Counted from the first letter of the stretch, positions 36,788 through 47,597 are shown. The stretch is 64,000 nucleotides of DNA from Hyphomonadaceae bacterium (GCA_019636095.1 JAHBYF010000006.1:1-64000), one strand, 5' to 3'. Program-made: numbers and translations. Notes: generated by a model not told the origin, from the letters alone.

Positions 36788-37244
36788 GCTTTGCTCTCCA
36801 TGCGCCGTGCGCGGTGAGAGCGGCTGTGCGGCCCTCGCCTTCCGGCTTCAATTCCACATCGAGACGATCGGCCGGCAGCTGCCCACCCAATCGTTCCGGC
36901 CACTCAATCAAACAGGCAGCACTGGCGAACGCGTCCTCCAAGCCAAGCTCCCAAGCGTCGTCCGGCTGCTTCAGCCGGTAGAGATCGACATGCCAGAGTT
37001 CGCCGCGTTCGCCATCATAGGTCTGAACCAGGGTGTAAGTGGGGCTGGGGACATCGTCAGGGTAGCCGGTCCAGGCCTCGACTGCGCCGCGCGCCAAGGT
37101 GGTTTTGCCGGCGCCGAGATTGCCGCTGAGACAGATCACATCGCCCGGCCCGATCTGCCCGCCTAAGCGGCGACCAAAGGCGAGCGTCGCCATGGCGTCC
37201 GGCAGCGCGATCATGCGCGAATCAGAGGCGGTTTGGGCTGTCAC
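36774..37244 (-). CDS. tsaE: tRNA threonylcarbamoyladenosine biosynthesis ATPase TsaE
   Basis: A 156-residue ATPase needed with TsaB and TsaD to make t6A in ANN-decoding tRNAs. It shows the Walker A loop (GNLGAGKTTLARG), the SPTYTLVQTY segment and HVDLYRL, plus the late LIEWPERL. The GTG at 37244 gives the usual length; ATG at 37214 is an alternative and neither has a good ribosome site. It heads the amgK-murU-addBA operon. In several alphaproteobacteria tsaE adjoins divL; here divL lies about 8 kb away. Confidence 0.9.
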   Translation of the reverse strand: MTAQTASDSRMIALPDAMATLAFGRRLGGQIGPGDVICLSGNLGAGKTTLARGAVEAWTGYPDDVPSPTYTLVQTYDGERGELWHVDLYRLKQPDDAWELGLEDAFASAACLIEWPERLGGQLPADRLDVELKPEGEGRTAALTAHGAWRAKLGSI

Positions 37245-37327
37245 GGGCGCGGATGCTGCCCTTCGGGCAGCGCGGCATCAAGGGCGGCTTGCGTGCGCGC
37301 CGCAGAGGCCCCAAACACTAAGCCGCT

Positions 37328-39350
<2,023 letters not shown>

Positions 39351-39383
39351 CAAGACCGGGTGACGCGCATGCGCCGGCGCCCA

Positions 39384-39402
39384 CGCCGAACAAGGTTCGG
39401 CG
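39384..39402. terminator. Hairpin between convergent genes, no T tract
   Basis: CGCCGAAC and GTTCGGCG form an 8-bp stem around AAG in the gap between the methyltransferase gene (+) and the following minus-strand gene. No run of T follows on either strand, so termination activity is uncertain. Confidence 0.35.
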
Positions 39403-39431
39403 CGGCAAGACGTTGGCGGGCGTGTTCTGAG

Positions 39432-39962
39432 TTACGACGTGTCGGCGCAGAAGGACGCGCACGGCGCGACGAGAGTGGCGATGTTTTCAGGCGGTGGCGC
39501 GAAGAGCACAATCGCGCAGAGCTTGGTCAAACGCTTGAGCGCGCGCGGCAGCAGGAAACGGCGCACGAACGCGTCGAGATCGGAGAAAGCAGCAAGCAGA
39601 AGCGCAGTGCGCTCACGCAACGTGCGCGCGCGGAGCGCCTTGCGCAGGCGCGATCCGAGAATGGCGCGCTCCTTGCCGGCACGGTTGATGCGCCGGCGAA
39701 ATCCTGCGCCGGTTGCATTGCGCGCGATCCGCGACGGTGGGCGGTACAATCCCGCCATTTCCGCAACGCGCGCAATCGCGAGGCTGAACAAGATCTTCCT
39801 CAGCCAAGCCAGCGAGACGAAGCGATAGCGTTGGCTCAAGCGACGGCGACCGGCAAACATGTCGCCGCCCAGGACCAGCGCGATCCAACTCAGCATCGCC
39901 ACCGCCCAGCAAATCAGCCGGGCGGTGCGATGTGGATTCAGGAGGGGTGGCGATGCATTCAT
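39432..39962 (-). CDS. Small protein with one membrane helix, unrecognised
   Basis: A 176-residue protein with one hydrophobic segment near residues 15-35 (LICWAVAMLSWIALVLGGDM) and a basic, helical remainder with RTLRERTALLLAAFSDLDAFV. The coding frame has no competing gene on the other strand, and its 39977-39991 upstream palindrome suggests a controlled promoter. The ATG at 39962 was taken; GTG at 39968 is equally possible. I cannot name a family; the overall layout resembles uncharacterised caulobacterial proteins. Confidence 0.55.
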   Translation of the reverse strand: MNASPPLLNPHRTARLICWAVAMLSWIALVLGGDMFAGRRRLSQRYRFVSLAWLRKILFSLAIARVAEMAGLYRPPSRIARNATGAGFRRRINRAGKERAILGSRLRKALRARTLRERTALLLAAFSDLDAFVRRFLLPRALKRLTKLCAIVLFAPPPENIATLVAPCASFCADTS

Positions 39963-39976
39963 TTGCACCGGGATTG

Positions 39977-39991
39977 TTGCACATGGTGCAA
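39977..39991. promoter_or_regulatory. Palindromic operator-like site TTGCAC-ATG-GTGCAA
   Basis: Perfect 6-base inverted arms around ATG, with a further TTGCAC half-site at 39963-39968. It lies 15 bases upstream of the minus-strand gene start and about 190 bases upstream of the M20 peptidase gene on the other strand, so it could control either or both. The regulator is unknown. Confidence 0.4.
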
Positions 39992-40178
39992 ACCCGCCGG
40001 ATTGAACGGGGCGATTTTCTCGTAAACCACTGACATCCCACCCGTCGTTGGAGCGAGGCGTAAGGATAGAGGGCGTGCGTACCCGCGGTTCCAGCCTCAG
40101 CCGCGGCGCGGCTCATGCCGGGGTTGCGCGGACGACGGCGAGTCTGTTGAGTGCCATTCAATTATTGAGGGGGTTCGA

Positions 40179-41570
40179 ATGCGGGCGGTTTTTCTTGCAC
40201 TTGCGATCACGGCGTTTGGCGGTACTGCGTTGGCGCAGGACCTGACGCCCGATCGGGCGCGGTTCCGTTCGATCTATGAAGAGCTGGTCGAGATCGACAC
40301 CTCGCCCAGCACCGGTTCGTGCACACGTGCGGTGAACGCTATGCTCGCGCACCTGCGCGCCGCCGGTTATTCCGAGCGTGACGCGCAAGTCATCATCCCT
40401 GAGAACGCGCCGGACGATGGCAATCTGGTCGCCGTTCTGCGCGGCTCTTCGAGCCATGCGGTTCTGCTGATGGCGCACATCGATGTCGTCGACGCGCATC
40501 GCGAGGATTGGGAGCGCGATCCGTTCACGCTCGTTGAAGAGAACGGGTATTTCTACGCCCGCGGCGCCGCCGACGATAAGGCGATGGCCTCGGTGTTCCT
40601 CGACCTTATGGTGCGTCTGCGTGAAGAAAATTTCCATCCGCGCCGCACATTGAAGCTGGCGCTGACGTGCGGCGAAGAAACGTCAAACCGTGTCAATGGC
40701 ATCGACTACCTCGTCCGCAATCATCGCGAGTGGGTTCAGGCGGACTTTGCGATCAATGAAGGCGCCGGCGGCATGCTCTCCGCAGGCGGCGAGCCGATCG
40801 CTCTCAACATCCAGGCCGGAGAGAAAATCCACCAGGTGATGACGCTGACCGTCACCAATCCGGGCGGCCACTCCTCGCGCCCGGTGCCGGACAACGCCAT
40901 CTACCGGCTAAGCAACGCGCTAGAGCGGCTGTCGCAATACAGCTTCCCGGTTGAGCTGACGCCCGTAACGCGCACCTTCTTCGAACGCATGGCGCCGATT
41001 GTTGGCGGCGCGACTGGCGAAGCGATGACGGCGCTTGCGCGAAATCCGAACGATGCGGCCGCCGCAGCGGCGTTGGCGCGCGATCCTTCCTACAATGCAA
41101 TCATGCGCACGACCTGTGTTGCGACGCAGCTTGAGGCTGGTCATGCGGCCAACGCCTTGCCGCAGCGCGCGGTTGCGACGCTGTCGTGCCGCGTCCTGCA
41201 AGGCCACACGCCGGAAGAAGTGCAAGCGGCGCTGCAAGCCGCAATTGGCGACCCGCAGGTGCAGGTCGATATCGTGCGCCGGCGCGACGGATCGACCCCG
41301 CCTCGCCTCACGCGGCAAATCATGGGACCGATCGAAAGCACCGCCGCGCGCATGTGGCCGAACGTGCCGATCATTCCGACCATGACGCCCGGCGCAACCG
41401 ACGGCCGCTTTCTCATCAACGCAGGCATCCCCACCTACGGCATGAGCGGCATGTTCTCGGCGCCGGGCGAAAGCAACGCGCACGGCCTCAACGAAAAGAT
41501 TCGCGTACAATCGCTTTACGAAGGCCGCGACTTCTTGGAAAGCGTCGTACGCGCCTACGCGCGGCAATAA
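40179..41570 (+). CDS. Exported M20-family metallopeptidase
   Basis: A 463-residue zinc peptidase with a signal peptide (MRAVFLALAITAFGGTALA), so it acts outside the cytoplasm. Metal and catalytic residues are in LLMAHIDVVDAH, ARGAADDKAMAS and TCGEETSNRVNG, with the catalytic glutamate pair in CGEE. The dimerisation domain (GGHSSRPVPDNAIYRL) is present. It belongs to the M20/M25/M40 carboxypeptidase-like group; substrate unknown. A GAGGGGG ribosome site precedes the ATG. Confidence 0.92.
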   Translation: MRAVFLALAITAFGGTALAQDLTPDRARFRSIYEELVEIDTSPSTGSCTRAVNAMLAHLRAAGYSERDAQVIIPENAPDDGNLVAVLRGSSSHAVLLMAHIDVVDAHREDWERDPFTLVEENGYFYARGAADDKAMASVFLDLMVRLREENFHPRRTLKLALTCGEETSNRVNGIDYLVRNHREWVQADFAINEGAGGMLSAGGEPIALNIQAGEKIHQVMTLTVTNPGGHSSRPVPDNAIYRLSNALERLSQYSFPVELTPVTRTFFERMAPIVGGATGEAMTALARNPNDAAAAAALARDPSYNAIMRTTCVATQLEAGHAANALPQRAVATLSCRVLQGHTPEEVQAALQAAIGDPQVQVDIVRRRDGSTPPRLTRQIMGPIESTAARMWPNVPIIPTMTPGATDGRFLINAGIPTYGMSGMFSAPGESNAHGLNEKIRVQSLYEGRDFLESVVRAYARQ

Positions 41571-41571
41571 A

Positions 41572-41599
41572 AACGCCGCGGCTGGCGGGCCGCGGCGTT
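41572..41599 (-). terminator. Terminator between convergent M20 peptidase and exported-protein genes
   Basis: A 10-bp stem (AACGCCGCGG / CCGCGGCGTT) with an 8-base loop. On the minus strand it is followed by TTTTT, so it mainly ends transcription of the exported-protein gene; it may also act on the plus strand. Confidence 0.75.
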
Positions 41600-41621
41600 C
41601 AAGGTCAGCCCTAACCTTCGC

Positions 41622-42521
41622 TCAGGAATTGGCGCCAAGCATACGACGCGCGATTTCGCGCTGCTGGACGGCGGGCGCCACGGCATTGCGTTCGCTCTTA
41701 TAGAGCGCATCGAGGAAGGCCGTATCCCAGACCGTCAGGGCGGTAGGAGCATCCGCGCTGACTTGTGCGCCGCTGAACAGGTTCATGATCGTCGGGTACT
41801 CGGCCATGCTGGCGCTGGGATTGATTTGGGCTAGCGCAATGAAGGCGACGTAGTCCGACAAAGTCGCCAATTGCAGGCCGCGCACGCGATTGGCGTCGAT
41901 GATAATGATCACCTGGGAGAGGTCTTCGCGTGTCGCGCCCGAAAGACGCGTGCCAGTCGCTCGCGCCACCGGCGCGTTGCTCATGCCGCCGCTTGAGGCG
42001 TCACCGGAAAGCGCAATGCCGTCAGAGCCGAAAGTGCGGGAAACGTACCACCAGCGAACGGCGCGCGGTGTGGTGAGAAAATCATCCAGCGCGGTTTGGC
42101 CAAGCGTCGAGACGTTGGTGGACGGACGATAGGCGAAGCGTTGGCGGTCTTGCTCGAACAGCTGGTGCGCGAAGGCGTCGGAGTCACCGGTTATGAACAC
42201 GGCGACATTGGGCTGGCAGCCGGGACCACCCGGCTGCAGCCCCACGGCGGCGGCGCGCTGGGCGATGCGATCCGCAAGGAACTGGCCCTGACGCGCTGGC
42301 ATGCCGGCGATGCTGGTGCAGATGGCGCTGTCCCAGCGCGGCAGCTGTTCTGCCGTCGGCGCTGGAATGGCGAGCTGATTGACGAACGACTGCGCCTGCT
42401 CCGGGCGCGCGCCGGTTACGATAATGTCAGGCGAAGTCGTGTTCTGCGCGAGCGCCGGCAGTGGCGCGAGCAAGAAAAAACTGAGCGCTGTCGCGAGGCG
42501 GCGCATCTTCGGGTCAAACAT
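41622..42521 (-). CDS. Exported protein of unknown function
   Basis: A 299-residue protein with a signal peptide (MRRLATALSFFLLAPLPALA after a short lead). The mature part begins SPDIIVTGARPEQAQSFVNQL, a form seen in many uncharacterised exported proteins of Caulobacterales and Sphingomonadales. Two cysteines (AICTSI, GCQPN) may pair. The ATG at 42521 follows a strong GGAGGAG. No enzyme motif is evident. Confidence 0.8.
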   Translation of the reverse strand: MFDPKMRRLATALSFFLLAPLPALAQNTTSPDIIVTGARPEQAQSFVNQLAIPAPTAEQLPRWDSAICTSIAGMPARQGQFLADRIAQRAAAVGLQPGGPGCQPNVAVFITGDSDAFAHQLFEQDRQRFAYRPSTNVSTLGQTALDDFLTTPRAVRWWYVSRTFGSDGIALSGDASSGGMSNAPVARATGTRLSGATREDLSQVIIIIDANRVRGLQLATLSDYVAFIALAQINPSASMAEYPTIMNLFSGAQVSADAPTALTVWDTAFLDALYKSERNAVAPAVQQREIARRMLGANS

Positions 42522-42722
42522 GTGGACTCCTCCCTGCAGGTATCTGGCGCTGAGATGCCGCGCGCGCGAGGGACGGATGCGGGCGCCGCTGTACTTCGCG
42601 ATAGATCGGCGCCCGCGCGCGACGAACCGGCGGCAAATGCGTTCGAATTGTGGAGGCCTAATCGGCCGAGGCGGTCAAATTGATCTTTGTTGCTTAGCGG
42701 ACAGGCGTTACGACATGCGGCC

Positions 42723-43472
42723 ATGTCTCAGCCAGTGCAGCGCAAACTGACGACGATCCTGGCGGCGGACGCCGACAGCTACAGTCGCGTGATGGAAGCC
42801 GATGAGGTCGGCACTTTGGGGGCGCTGCGCGCGGCGCGCGAGGTTTTTTCCCGCTTCATCGAACGCCACCACGGCCGGATTGCCAACACCGCGGGCGATG
42901 GGCTGATTGCTGAGTTTCCATCGGTCGTCGAAGCGGTTCAGTGCGCCATCGAGGTGCAGCGTGAACTGGCCGAGGATGCGCAACGCGGCCTCAAGTTTCG
43001 TATCGGCGTACACCTGGGTGATGTGCTGGTGGATGGCGACGACCTGCTGGGCGAAGGCGTCAACCTTGCGGCGCGGCTGCAAAGCATGGCCGAACCGGGC
43101 GGCATCCTGATTTCGCAGCAAGTGTACGATCAGGTGCAGAAGAAGCTCTCGGTGGGGTTCCAATATCTGGGCGAGAAGCGGCCGAAGAATTTCGAAGAAA
43201 GCGTCGCGGTTTATAGTGTTGCGCCGGTTGGCGGCGGCGACGCGGGCGCGGCGCGGGTCGCGGCCAAGCCGGAGCGTGCGAGCAAAAAGACGAAGGCCAA
43301 AGAGTCCTGGAGCAAGCTCATCGGATCAGCCAAGCGCTACGCTGCGATCGTGGCGATCCTATTGGCGCTCAATCTGGTGCTCGGCGAACCGTATTGGGTG
43401 CAATGGCCAGCGCTTGGCTTGGGTTTGTTACTCGCCTTCCGCGCCGTGCCGCTGATTGGGCGGAGCGATTAG
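42723..43472 (+). CDS. Class III adenylate/guanylate cyclase with C-terminal membrane helices
   Basis: A 249-residue cyclase. The catalytic domain occupies the first 180 residues, with metal-binding aspartates in ILAADADSYSRVM and NTAGDGLIAEF, IGVHLGDVLVDGDDLLGEGVN, and the transition-state N...R pair in VNLAARL. A basic linker is followed by two hydrophobic segments (about 204-222 and 226-240), so the enzyme is anchored at its C-terminus, a reversed layout relative to many cyclases. It should make cAMP or cGMP; the nucleotide cannot be settled by eye. Confidence 0.87.
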   Translation: MSQPVQRKLTTILAADADSYSRVMEADEVGTLGALRAAREVFSRFIERHHGRIANTAGDGLIAEFPSVVEAVQCAIEVQRELAEDAQRGLKFRIGVHLGDVLVDGDDLLGEGVNLAARLQSMAEPGGILISQQVYDQVQKKLSVGFQYLGEKRPKNFEESVAVYSVAPVGGGDAGAARVAAKPERASKKTKAKESWSKLIGSAKRYAAIVAILLALNLVLGEPYWVQWPALGLGLLLAFRAVPLIGRSD

Positions 43473-43547
43473 TGCGGCGGGTGTGGGCCAATCCGTACAT
43501 TGGCCCTCCGACCGTGAAGCTAATGTAGATCTAGTTGGGGACGTGAC

Positions 43548-43685
43548 ATGGACGAACCGCTCGCCCGCCAAATCTCAACTGAACTGTCTTCAATACTCGC
43601 GGCCTTCAACCGGCTTTCTGAGCTAACTCTCTCGATCGCCGACGAGAATGAGCGGCGCGACTATCGCAAAAGTCTGGGGGGCTGA
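43548..43685 (+). CDS. Small 45-residue ORF
   Basis: ATG at 43548 with TTGGGGA upstream opens a 45-residue frame ending at TGA 43685. The peptide is helical and charged (ISTELSSILAAFNRLSELT, then ADENERRDYRKSLGG). It has no signal peptide. The flanks carry no competing gene, and the ribosome site and amino acid composition look natural, but small size makes chance possible. Confidence 0.4.
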   Translation: MDEPLARQISTELSSILAAFNRLSELTLSIADENERRDYRKSLGG

Positions 43686-43825
43686 TGGCGCGCTGCGACC
43701 ACGACCTCATTCGACCGATAACGAAGGCACATCCGCACCTCGATCCGATCAAGAAATGACGAACGTCCGCTATTTCGGACGGTGGGCTTTACCACTGGGC
43801 GTGCGCCGCTTCTCGTCCCGCTGGG

Positions 43826-44158
43826 CTACATAAACGGTGTTTCCCACGCAATGGCGACGACGCGACCCGACACGACAAAGAGGCAAACCACGTCGTGCTG
43901 TGGGGTGGCGTACGTTTCAACACGCTCACCGTTGCCGCGCGGCCTGCCGCCGCACATGGGGGCGCCGTCTGGAAAGTCCCCTAACTCCCGATGGGCTCGG
44001 GTGCGACTTAGAATGGCGTCCGCCTCTTCCAAAGGCATGCCGACTTCGACGCCAAATCTTCGACCGTGGTCTATGCTGCCCGGCAATGCGCACGAAGCTA
44101 GCAACATTGCGAGCGTCAACGACGTTACTTTTGAAAGCATGCCGGTCGGTTTGCGCAT
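43826..44158 (-). CDS. Small lipoprotein of unknown function
   Basis: A 110-residue protein with a lipoprotein signal (SLTLAMLLASC, lipobox LASC) and a mature part with FGVEVGMPLEEADAILSR that resembles small outer-membrane-associated lipoproteins of the SmpA/BamE-like type in layout only. The ATG at 44158 follows TTGAGG. Two further cysteines lie in PMCGG and VVCLF. Function unknown. Confidence 0.7.
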   Translation of the reverse strand: MRKPTGMLSKVTSLTLAMLLASCALPGSIDHGRRFGVEVGMPLEEADAILSRTRAHRELGDFPDGAPMCGGRPRGNGERVETYATPQHDVVCLFVVSGRVVAIAWETPFM

Positions 44159-44366
44159 GAGATGCCTCAATCCTGTCGGAAAAGCTAGAACGACCAACGC
44201 AAATATCCTGTACCACGAATATCGGCTGTCGGCGAATACGCGCCAGTGCTGCTAGCGCTAAGCGATTGACCGCCATCGTGAGAGCGGGTCGCTCGAGAAA
44301 CGACGACTTAGGTTGGCCAGTTTGAGCCGCTGGCACCGCGAGCCTGCGACCCTTATGCTTGGCGAC

Positions 44367-44521
44367 ATGGATAGCCTTAAGAACCGTCGCCTTTTTGCAG
44401 TCTCGCTAGCAGTGCTCTTGCCAGTCACGGCTCACGCCCTTGGTGCCGGATTTTTTCGTTCGCCGTCGCTGCGGGCTCGATAGGCGGGCTGTACTATTTG
44501 TGGGACAAATCCACCGCCTGA
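44367..44521 (+). pseudogene. Small exported or membrane protein gene with a frameshift at a T6 run
   Basis: From ATG 44367 the frame gives a signal-peptide-like start (RRLFAVSLAVLLPVTAHALG) and ends early at TAG 44481. At the run of six Ts (44451-44456) the +1 alternative continues as FFSFAVAAGSIGGLYYLWDK to a TGA at 44519, a convincing membrane helix. Seven Ts would give one 51-residue protein. The break is a homopolymer error, a real mutation or slippage. Confidence 0.6.
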
Positions 44522-44564
44522 AAGAAATAAGCGATCGCTCCCGGCGAAAAGCGGTCGCCTACAC

Positions 44565-44668
44565 TTACGCCGCCTCTCGCGAGGGCGGCGTGGGGGGCGG
44601 GCCGGCGAGCGGAGCGTGTGCGGGCAAGTGGCAGGTCACGGTGACGCCGCGGCCCGGCTCGGAGCGGA
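44565..44668 (-). repeat. Duplicated 3' tail of divL (downstream copy)
   Basis: This segment repeats the last codons of divL at a constant offset of 502 bases; 44584-44654 is identical to 45086-45156. It keeps the reading frame and stop, encoding SEPGRGVTVTCHLPAHAPL and ending SREAA. The 117-residue membrane-protein gene lies between the copies. Confidence 0.9.
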
Positions 44669-44670
44669 CT

Positions 44671-45024
44671 CTAGCTAGCCCTGCGGTTGAGGAGCCAACG
44701 CAACGATGCGCCGACCGCGCCTCCAACAGCCGCGGCGGCGAACCCAACCACCACAAGCGGCATCACAACATCAAACACGAAATCGCCAAGCGGCCAGTTA
44801 GCGCCCGGCCACGCACCACCTGACACCAAGGTCGTGATCGTAGGAACTGCAATGGCTGCAACGATAATCGCCCACCACGAGCGCCATCCCAATCGCATGA
44901 CCAAAAGAGCGGAGATCAACGCGGTCAAACCGACCGCGATTAACCCGATCCAGTGCCCGTGCACGACGCTCGCTGGATCGACCGTGTAGACGTCCACCTG
45001 ATACATGCCCGCAGAGTCGCTCAC
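44671..45024 (-). CDS. Small polytopic membrane protein inserted at the divL 3' end
   Basis: A 117-residue protein with three probable membrane helices (WIGLIAVGLTALISALLVM, IIVAAIAVPTITTLV, VVMPLVVVGFAAAAVGGAV) and a basic C-terminus. The start is GTG at 45024, or ATG at 45006; neither has a clear ribosome site. It lies between divL and a duplicated copy of the divL tail, so it was probably brought in by the event that made the duplication. No family is recognised. Confidence 0.65.
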   Translation of the reverse strand: MSDSAGMYQVDVYTVDPASVVHGHWIGLIAVGLTALISALLVMRLGWRSWWAIIVAAIAVPTITTLVSGGAWPGANWPLGDFVFDVVMPLVVVGFAAAAVGGAVGASLRWLLNRRAS

Positions 45025-45066
45025 GAACGGGACTAGTGCAATGAGCGGAGGCGGGCCGCCCTGCGC

Positions 45067-47493
45067 TTAGGCCGCTTCCCGCGTCGGCGGCGTGGGGGGC
45101 GGGCCGGCGAGCGGAGCGTGTGCGGGCAAGTGGCAGGTCACGGTGACGCCGCGGCCTGGTTCGCTGGTGAGCGCAACCCAGCCGCCGTGCATCTCCACGA
45201 ATGAACGTACCAGCGCGAGGCCAAGGCCAGCGCCGCGGCGGTCGCCGGACTCGAAGCTGTCGAAGGCGCGCGCTTGCTGCTCGTAGGCCATGCCCTTGCC
45301 GGTGTCGGCGACGGTGAGGCGCACGACGCCGTCGAGACGATCGGCGGAGACTGTGATGGTGTCGCCGCGTTCGGTGTGGCGGAGCGCGTTCGACAAGAGA
45401 TTGACGATGACCTGCGTGATGCGCTTGGGGTCGGCGTCGATCGAGCCGATCTTCGGATCGCACTTGACCTTGATCGGCACCTCAGTGTCGCGCGCCTTCG
45501 AGGCGGCCATCTGCACGCTTTCGCTGATGACCTCGTAAATATCCATGGAAGCGCGATCGAGCTGGACGTTGCCGGCTTCGACCATGGCGACATCGAGGAT
45601 GTTGTCGATGAGTTTGGAAAGCGAACCCGAGGCTTCGATGATCGAACCCACCTGCTCGATCTGGCGGTCGTTCAGCGGGCCGAACACCTTGTGCTGCAAA
45701 AGCTCGGCGTTGCCGTAGATAGCCTGCAGCGGATTGCGCAGCTGGTAGGACACGTTCTCGACGAACTGGCCCTTGAGCTTATCGGCTTCCTCGAACGCTT
45801 CGGCGCGCTCGCGCAGCGCATCTTCGACGCGGCGGTCGGCGGTGATATCTTGGAACGCGACGAGCGTTGCACCGTCAGGCAGCGGCCGGGTCAGGAATTT
45901 CAGCACGCTTTCGTCGCTGCGGCGCATCTCGCCGCGGAACTCGGTGCGCGCTTCCGGCGACGGATCGGTGATGCGGGCGCGAATCTGAGCCCAGGTGGCG
46001 CGATCGTGGAACAGGTGTTCACAGACGGCGACGACCTTGTCGAACGCGGTTTCGTCTTCGATGGCGCCGGCCTCAAGCTTCCACATCGCGCTGAAGGCGC
46101 TGTTGTGCAGCTTCAGGCGGCCATCGAGACCGAACACAACGACAGCTTCGTGCAGCTTATCGAGCGCCGCCTTCTGAGTTTGAAGCAGCGCATCGTAGGA
46201 ACTCTTCAACGCGACTTCGTTGGTGATGTCGGAGAAGATGACGAGCATGCCGCCGCCGGGATGCGGCTGGCGGGCGATGCGAAGCATGCGGCTATCGGGC
46301 AGCACCCAGAAATCTTCCGGCAGGGCTTCGTGCTCTTGATAGAGGGCCAGCTCGCGCGCGCGCCATTCGGCGTAGTTTGCGTGCGCCGGGAGCTTGCGCT
46401 TCTCTTTCAGGTAATCGAGCCACGCCGCATGTGACGGGCGATCCTGGAGGAAGGCTGGATCGAGGCCCCACATTTGTTCGAAGGCGCGGTTGTGGAAGAC
46501 AAGCCGCTTGCCTTGATCGAAAACGGCGATGCCTTCGGCGAGGTGGTTCAGGGTTTCGTCGTGCGCGCGCTGCTGGCGCGACATCTGCTCGCTCGCCGCC
46601 TCGCTTTCGGTGACGTCAACGGCGAGGCCAGCTGCGCCGCCGGCGACAGGGCTGACGCGCAGACGTAGCGTGCGTAGCTGCGTGCCGACGACCGCGGAGC
46701 GCGTCTCTTCGACGGACTCACCGGTTTCGATGGCCTTGCGCGCAAGATCGGTGGCGCCCTGGTCAAGCTGCAGGTTGCGGTCAATGGCTTGGGCGAGCGA
46801 CTTGGCTTCGAGCGCCGTGAGATAAGCTGGGTTGGCCCATTGCAAGCGGAGACCGCCATCCACGCGCCAAGCCATGAACGGCGCCTCATTCCACATTTCG
46901 AGGAACGCGGCGGGATCGCGGGCGATGACTTCGGTCGCGCCATCGATGCGGCCGCCGGCGCCGCCCTCTTCCACGCCGCGCACACTGGCGTCGAGAATCC
47001 AAACAACGGCGCGCGCGCCGGCGGTGCGGCCATCAACTTCGACATAGACGCCGTCGGGGGTCGAGATCGTCAGCGAGAACGGCGCGCCTTCACGGCGCAA
47101 GCGCTGCAACGCTGGAGCAAGGCGCGTGATCGCGCCAGTGGCGCCGCGCGCGTCGAAACTTGTCAGCCCCTGCAAGATGCGGATGGCGGGTTCAGCCGCA
47201 TGTGCTGCGCCGGAGAAGCGCAGCAGTGACGCGAGCGCGAGCGGGCTGCCATAGACGCGCGGCTTGCCCCAATCGGTCTCGCTGTCGGCGAGCGTGTCTT
47301 CCCAGATCAAGACGACGCCGGGGTGTGCGCCGAAGACAGCGTCCGCCCAAGCGACGGTGTCCTCAAGTTCGCGCGAGCGCTTTTTCCAGGCGGCAACGCT
47401 TCCGCGCGCACCTTCCGTGACGCGGATCGCCCAAAGCAACGATGCAATCGCAATCGCGGCCGAGCCACCTGCTACGAGCAAGCTTCCGTCCAA
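45067..47493 (-). CDS. divL: DivL-type cell-cycle pseudokinase
   Basis: An 808-residue multi-PAS kinase-like protein. One membrane segment lies at the N-terminus (residues 5-25), then several PAS-type repeats (MAWRVDGGLRLQWANPAYL, GIAVFDQGKRLVFHNRAFE, AVVVFGLDGRLKLHNSAFS), then a dimerisation box that reads FVENVSYQLRNPL with tyrosine 583 where kinases have histidine, and an ATPase domain with N, DTGKGM and GAGLGLALV boxes. In Caulobacter DivL uses this tyrosine form to control CckA and so CtrA activity. The start is TTG at 47493 behind AGGGG. Near-consensus CtrA boxes lie 105-140 bases upstream. Its last codons are duplicated 502 bases downstream. Confidence 0.88.
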   Translation of the reverse strand: MDGSLLVAGGSAAIAIASLLWAIRVTEGARGSVAAWKKRSRELEDTVAWADAVFGAHPGVVLIWEDTLADSETDWGKPRVYGSPLALASLLRFSGAAHAAEPAIRILQGLTSFDARGATGAITRLAPALQRLRREGAPFSLTISTPDGVYVEVDGRTAGARAVVWILDASVRGVEEGGAGGRIDGATEVIARDPAAFLEMWNEAPFMAWRVDGGLRLQWANPAYLTALEAKSLAQAIDRNLQLDQGATDLARKAIETGESVEETRSAVVGTQLRTLRLRVSPVAGGAAGLAVDVTESEAASEQMSRQQRAHDETLNHLAEGIAVFDQGKRLVFHNRAFEQMWGLDPAFLQDRPSHAAWLDYLKEKRKLPAHANYAEWRARELALYQEHEALPEDFWVLPDSRMLRIARQPHPGGGMLVIFSDITNEVALKSSYDALLQTQKAALDKLHEAVVVFGLDGRLKLHNSAFSAMWKLEAGAIEDETAFDKVVAVCEHLFHDRATWAQIRARITDPSPEARTEFRGEMRRSDESVLKFLTRPLPDGATLVAFQDITADRRVEDALRERAEAFEEADKLKGQFVENVSYQLRNPLQAIYGNAELLQHKVFGPLNDRQIEQVGSIIEASGSLSKLIDNILDVAMVEAGNVQLDRASMDIYEVISESVQMAASKARDTEVPIKVKCDPKIGSIDADPKRITQVIVNLLSNALRHTERGDTITVSADRLDGVVRLTVADTGKGMAYEQQARAFDSFESGDRRGAGLGLALVRSFVEMHGGWVALTSEPGRGVTVTCHLPAHAPLAGPPPTPPTREAA

Positions 47494-47597
47494 TGCCGAC
47501 CCCTAGTTCCATCTTTGCGGCGAAACGAATCGCCGAGCCCCATGGGCATTTTCCCGGTTTGCGAGCGCGTTTGCACGCGCGCGCCTGCCCAGGCCGG

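Noticed and set aside
39351..39431. tRNA or other structured RNA in the convergent gap
   Set aside because: Only an 8-bp hairpin with a 3-base loop is present; no cloverleaf or conserved block.
45274..46434. Long open frame antisense to divL (386 codons)
   Set aside because: Shadow of divL in a high-GC gene; no ribosome site or domain.
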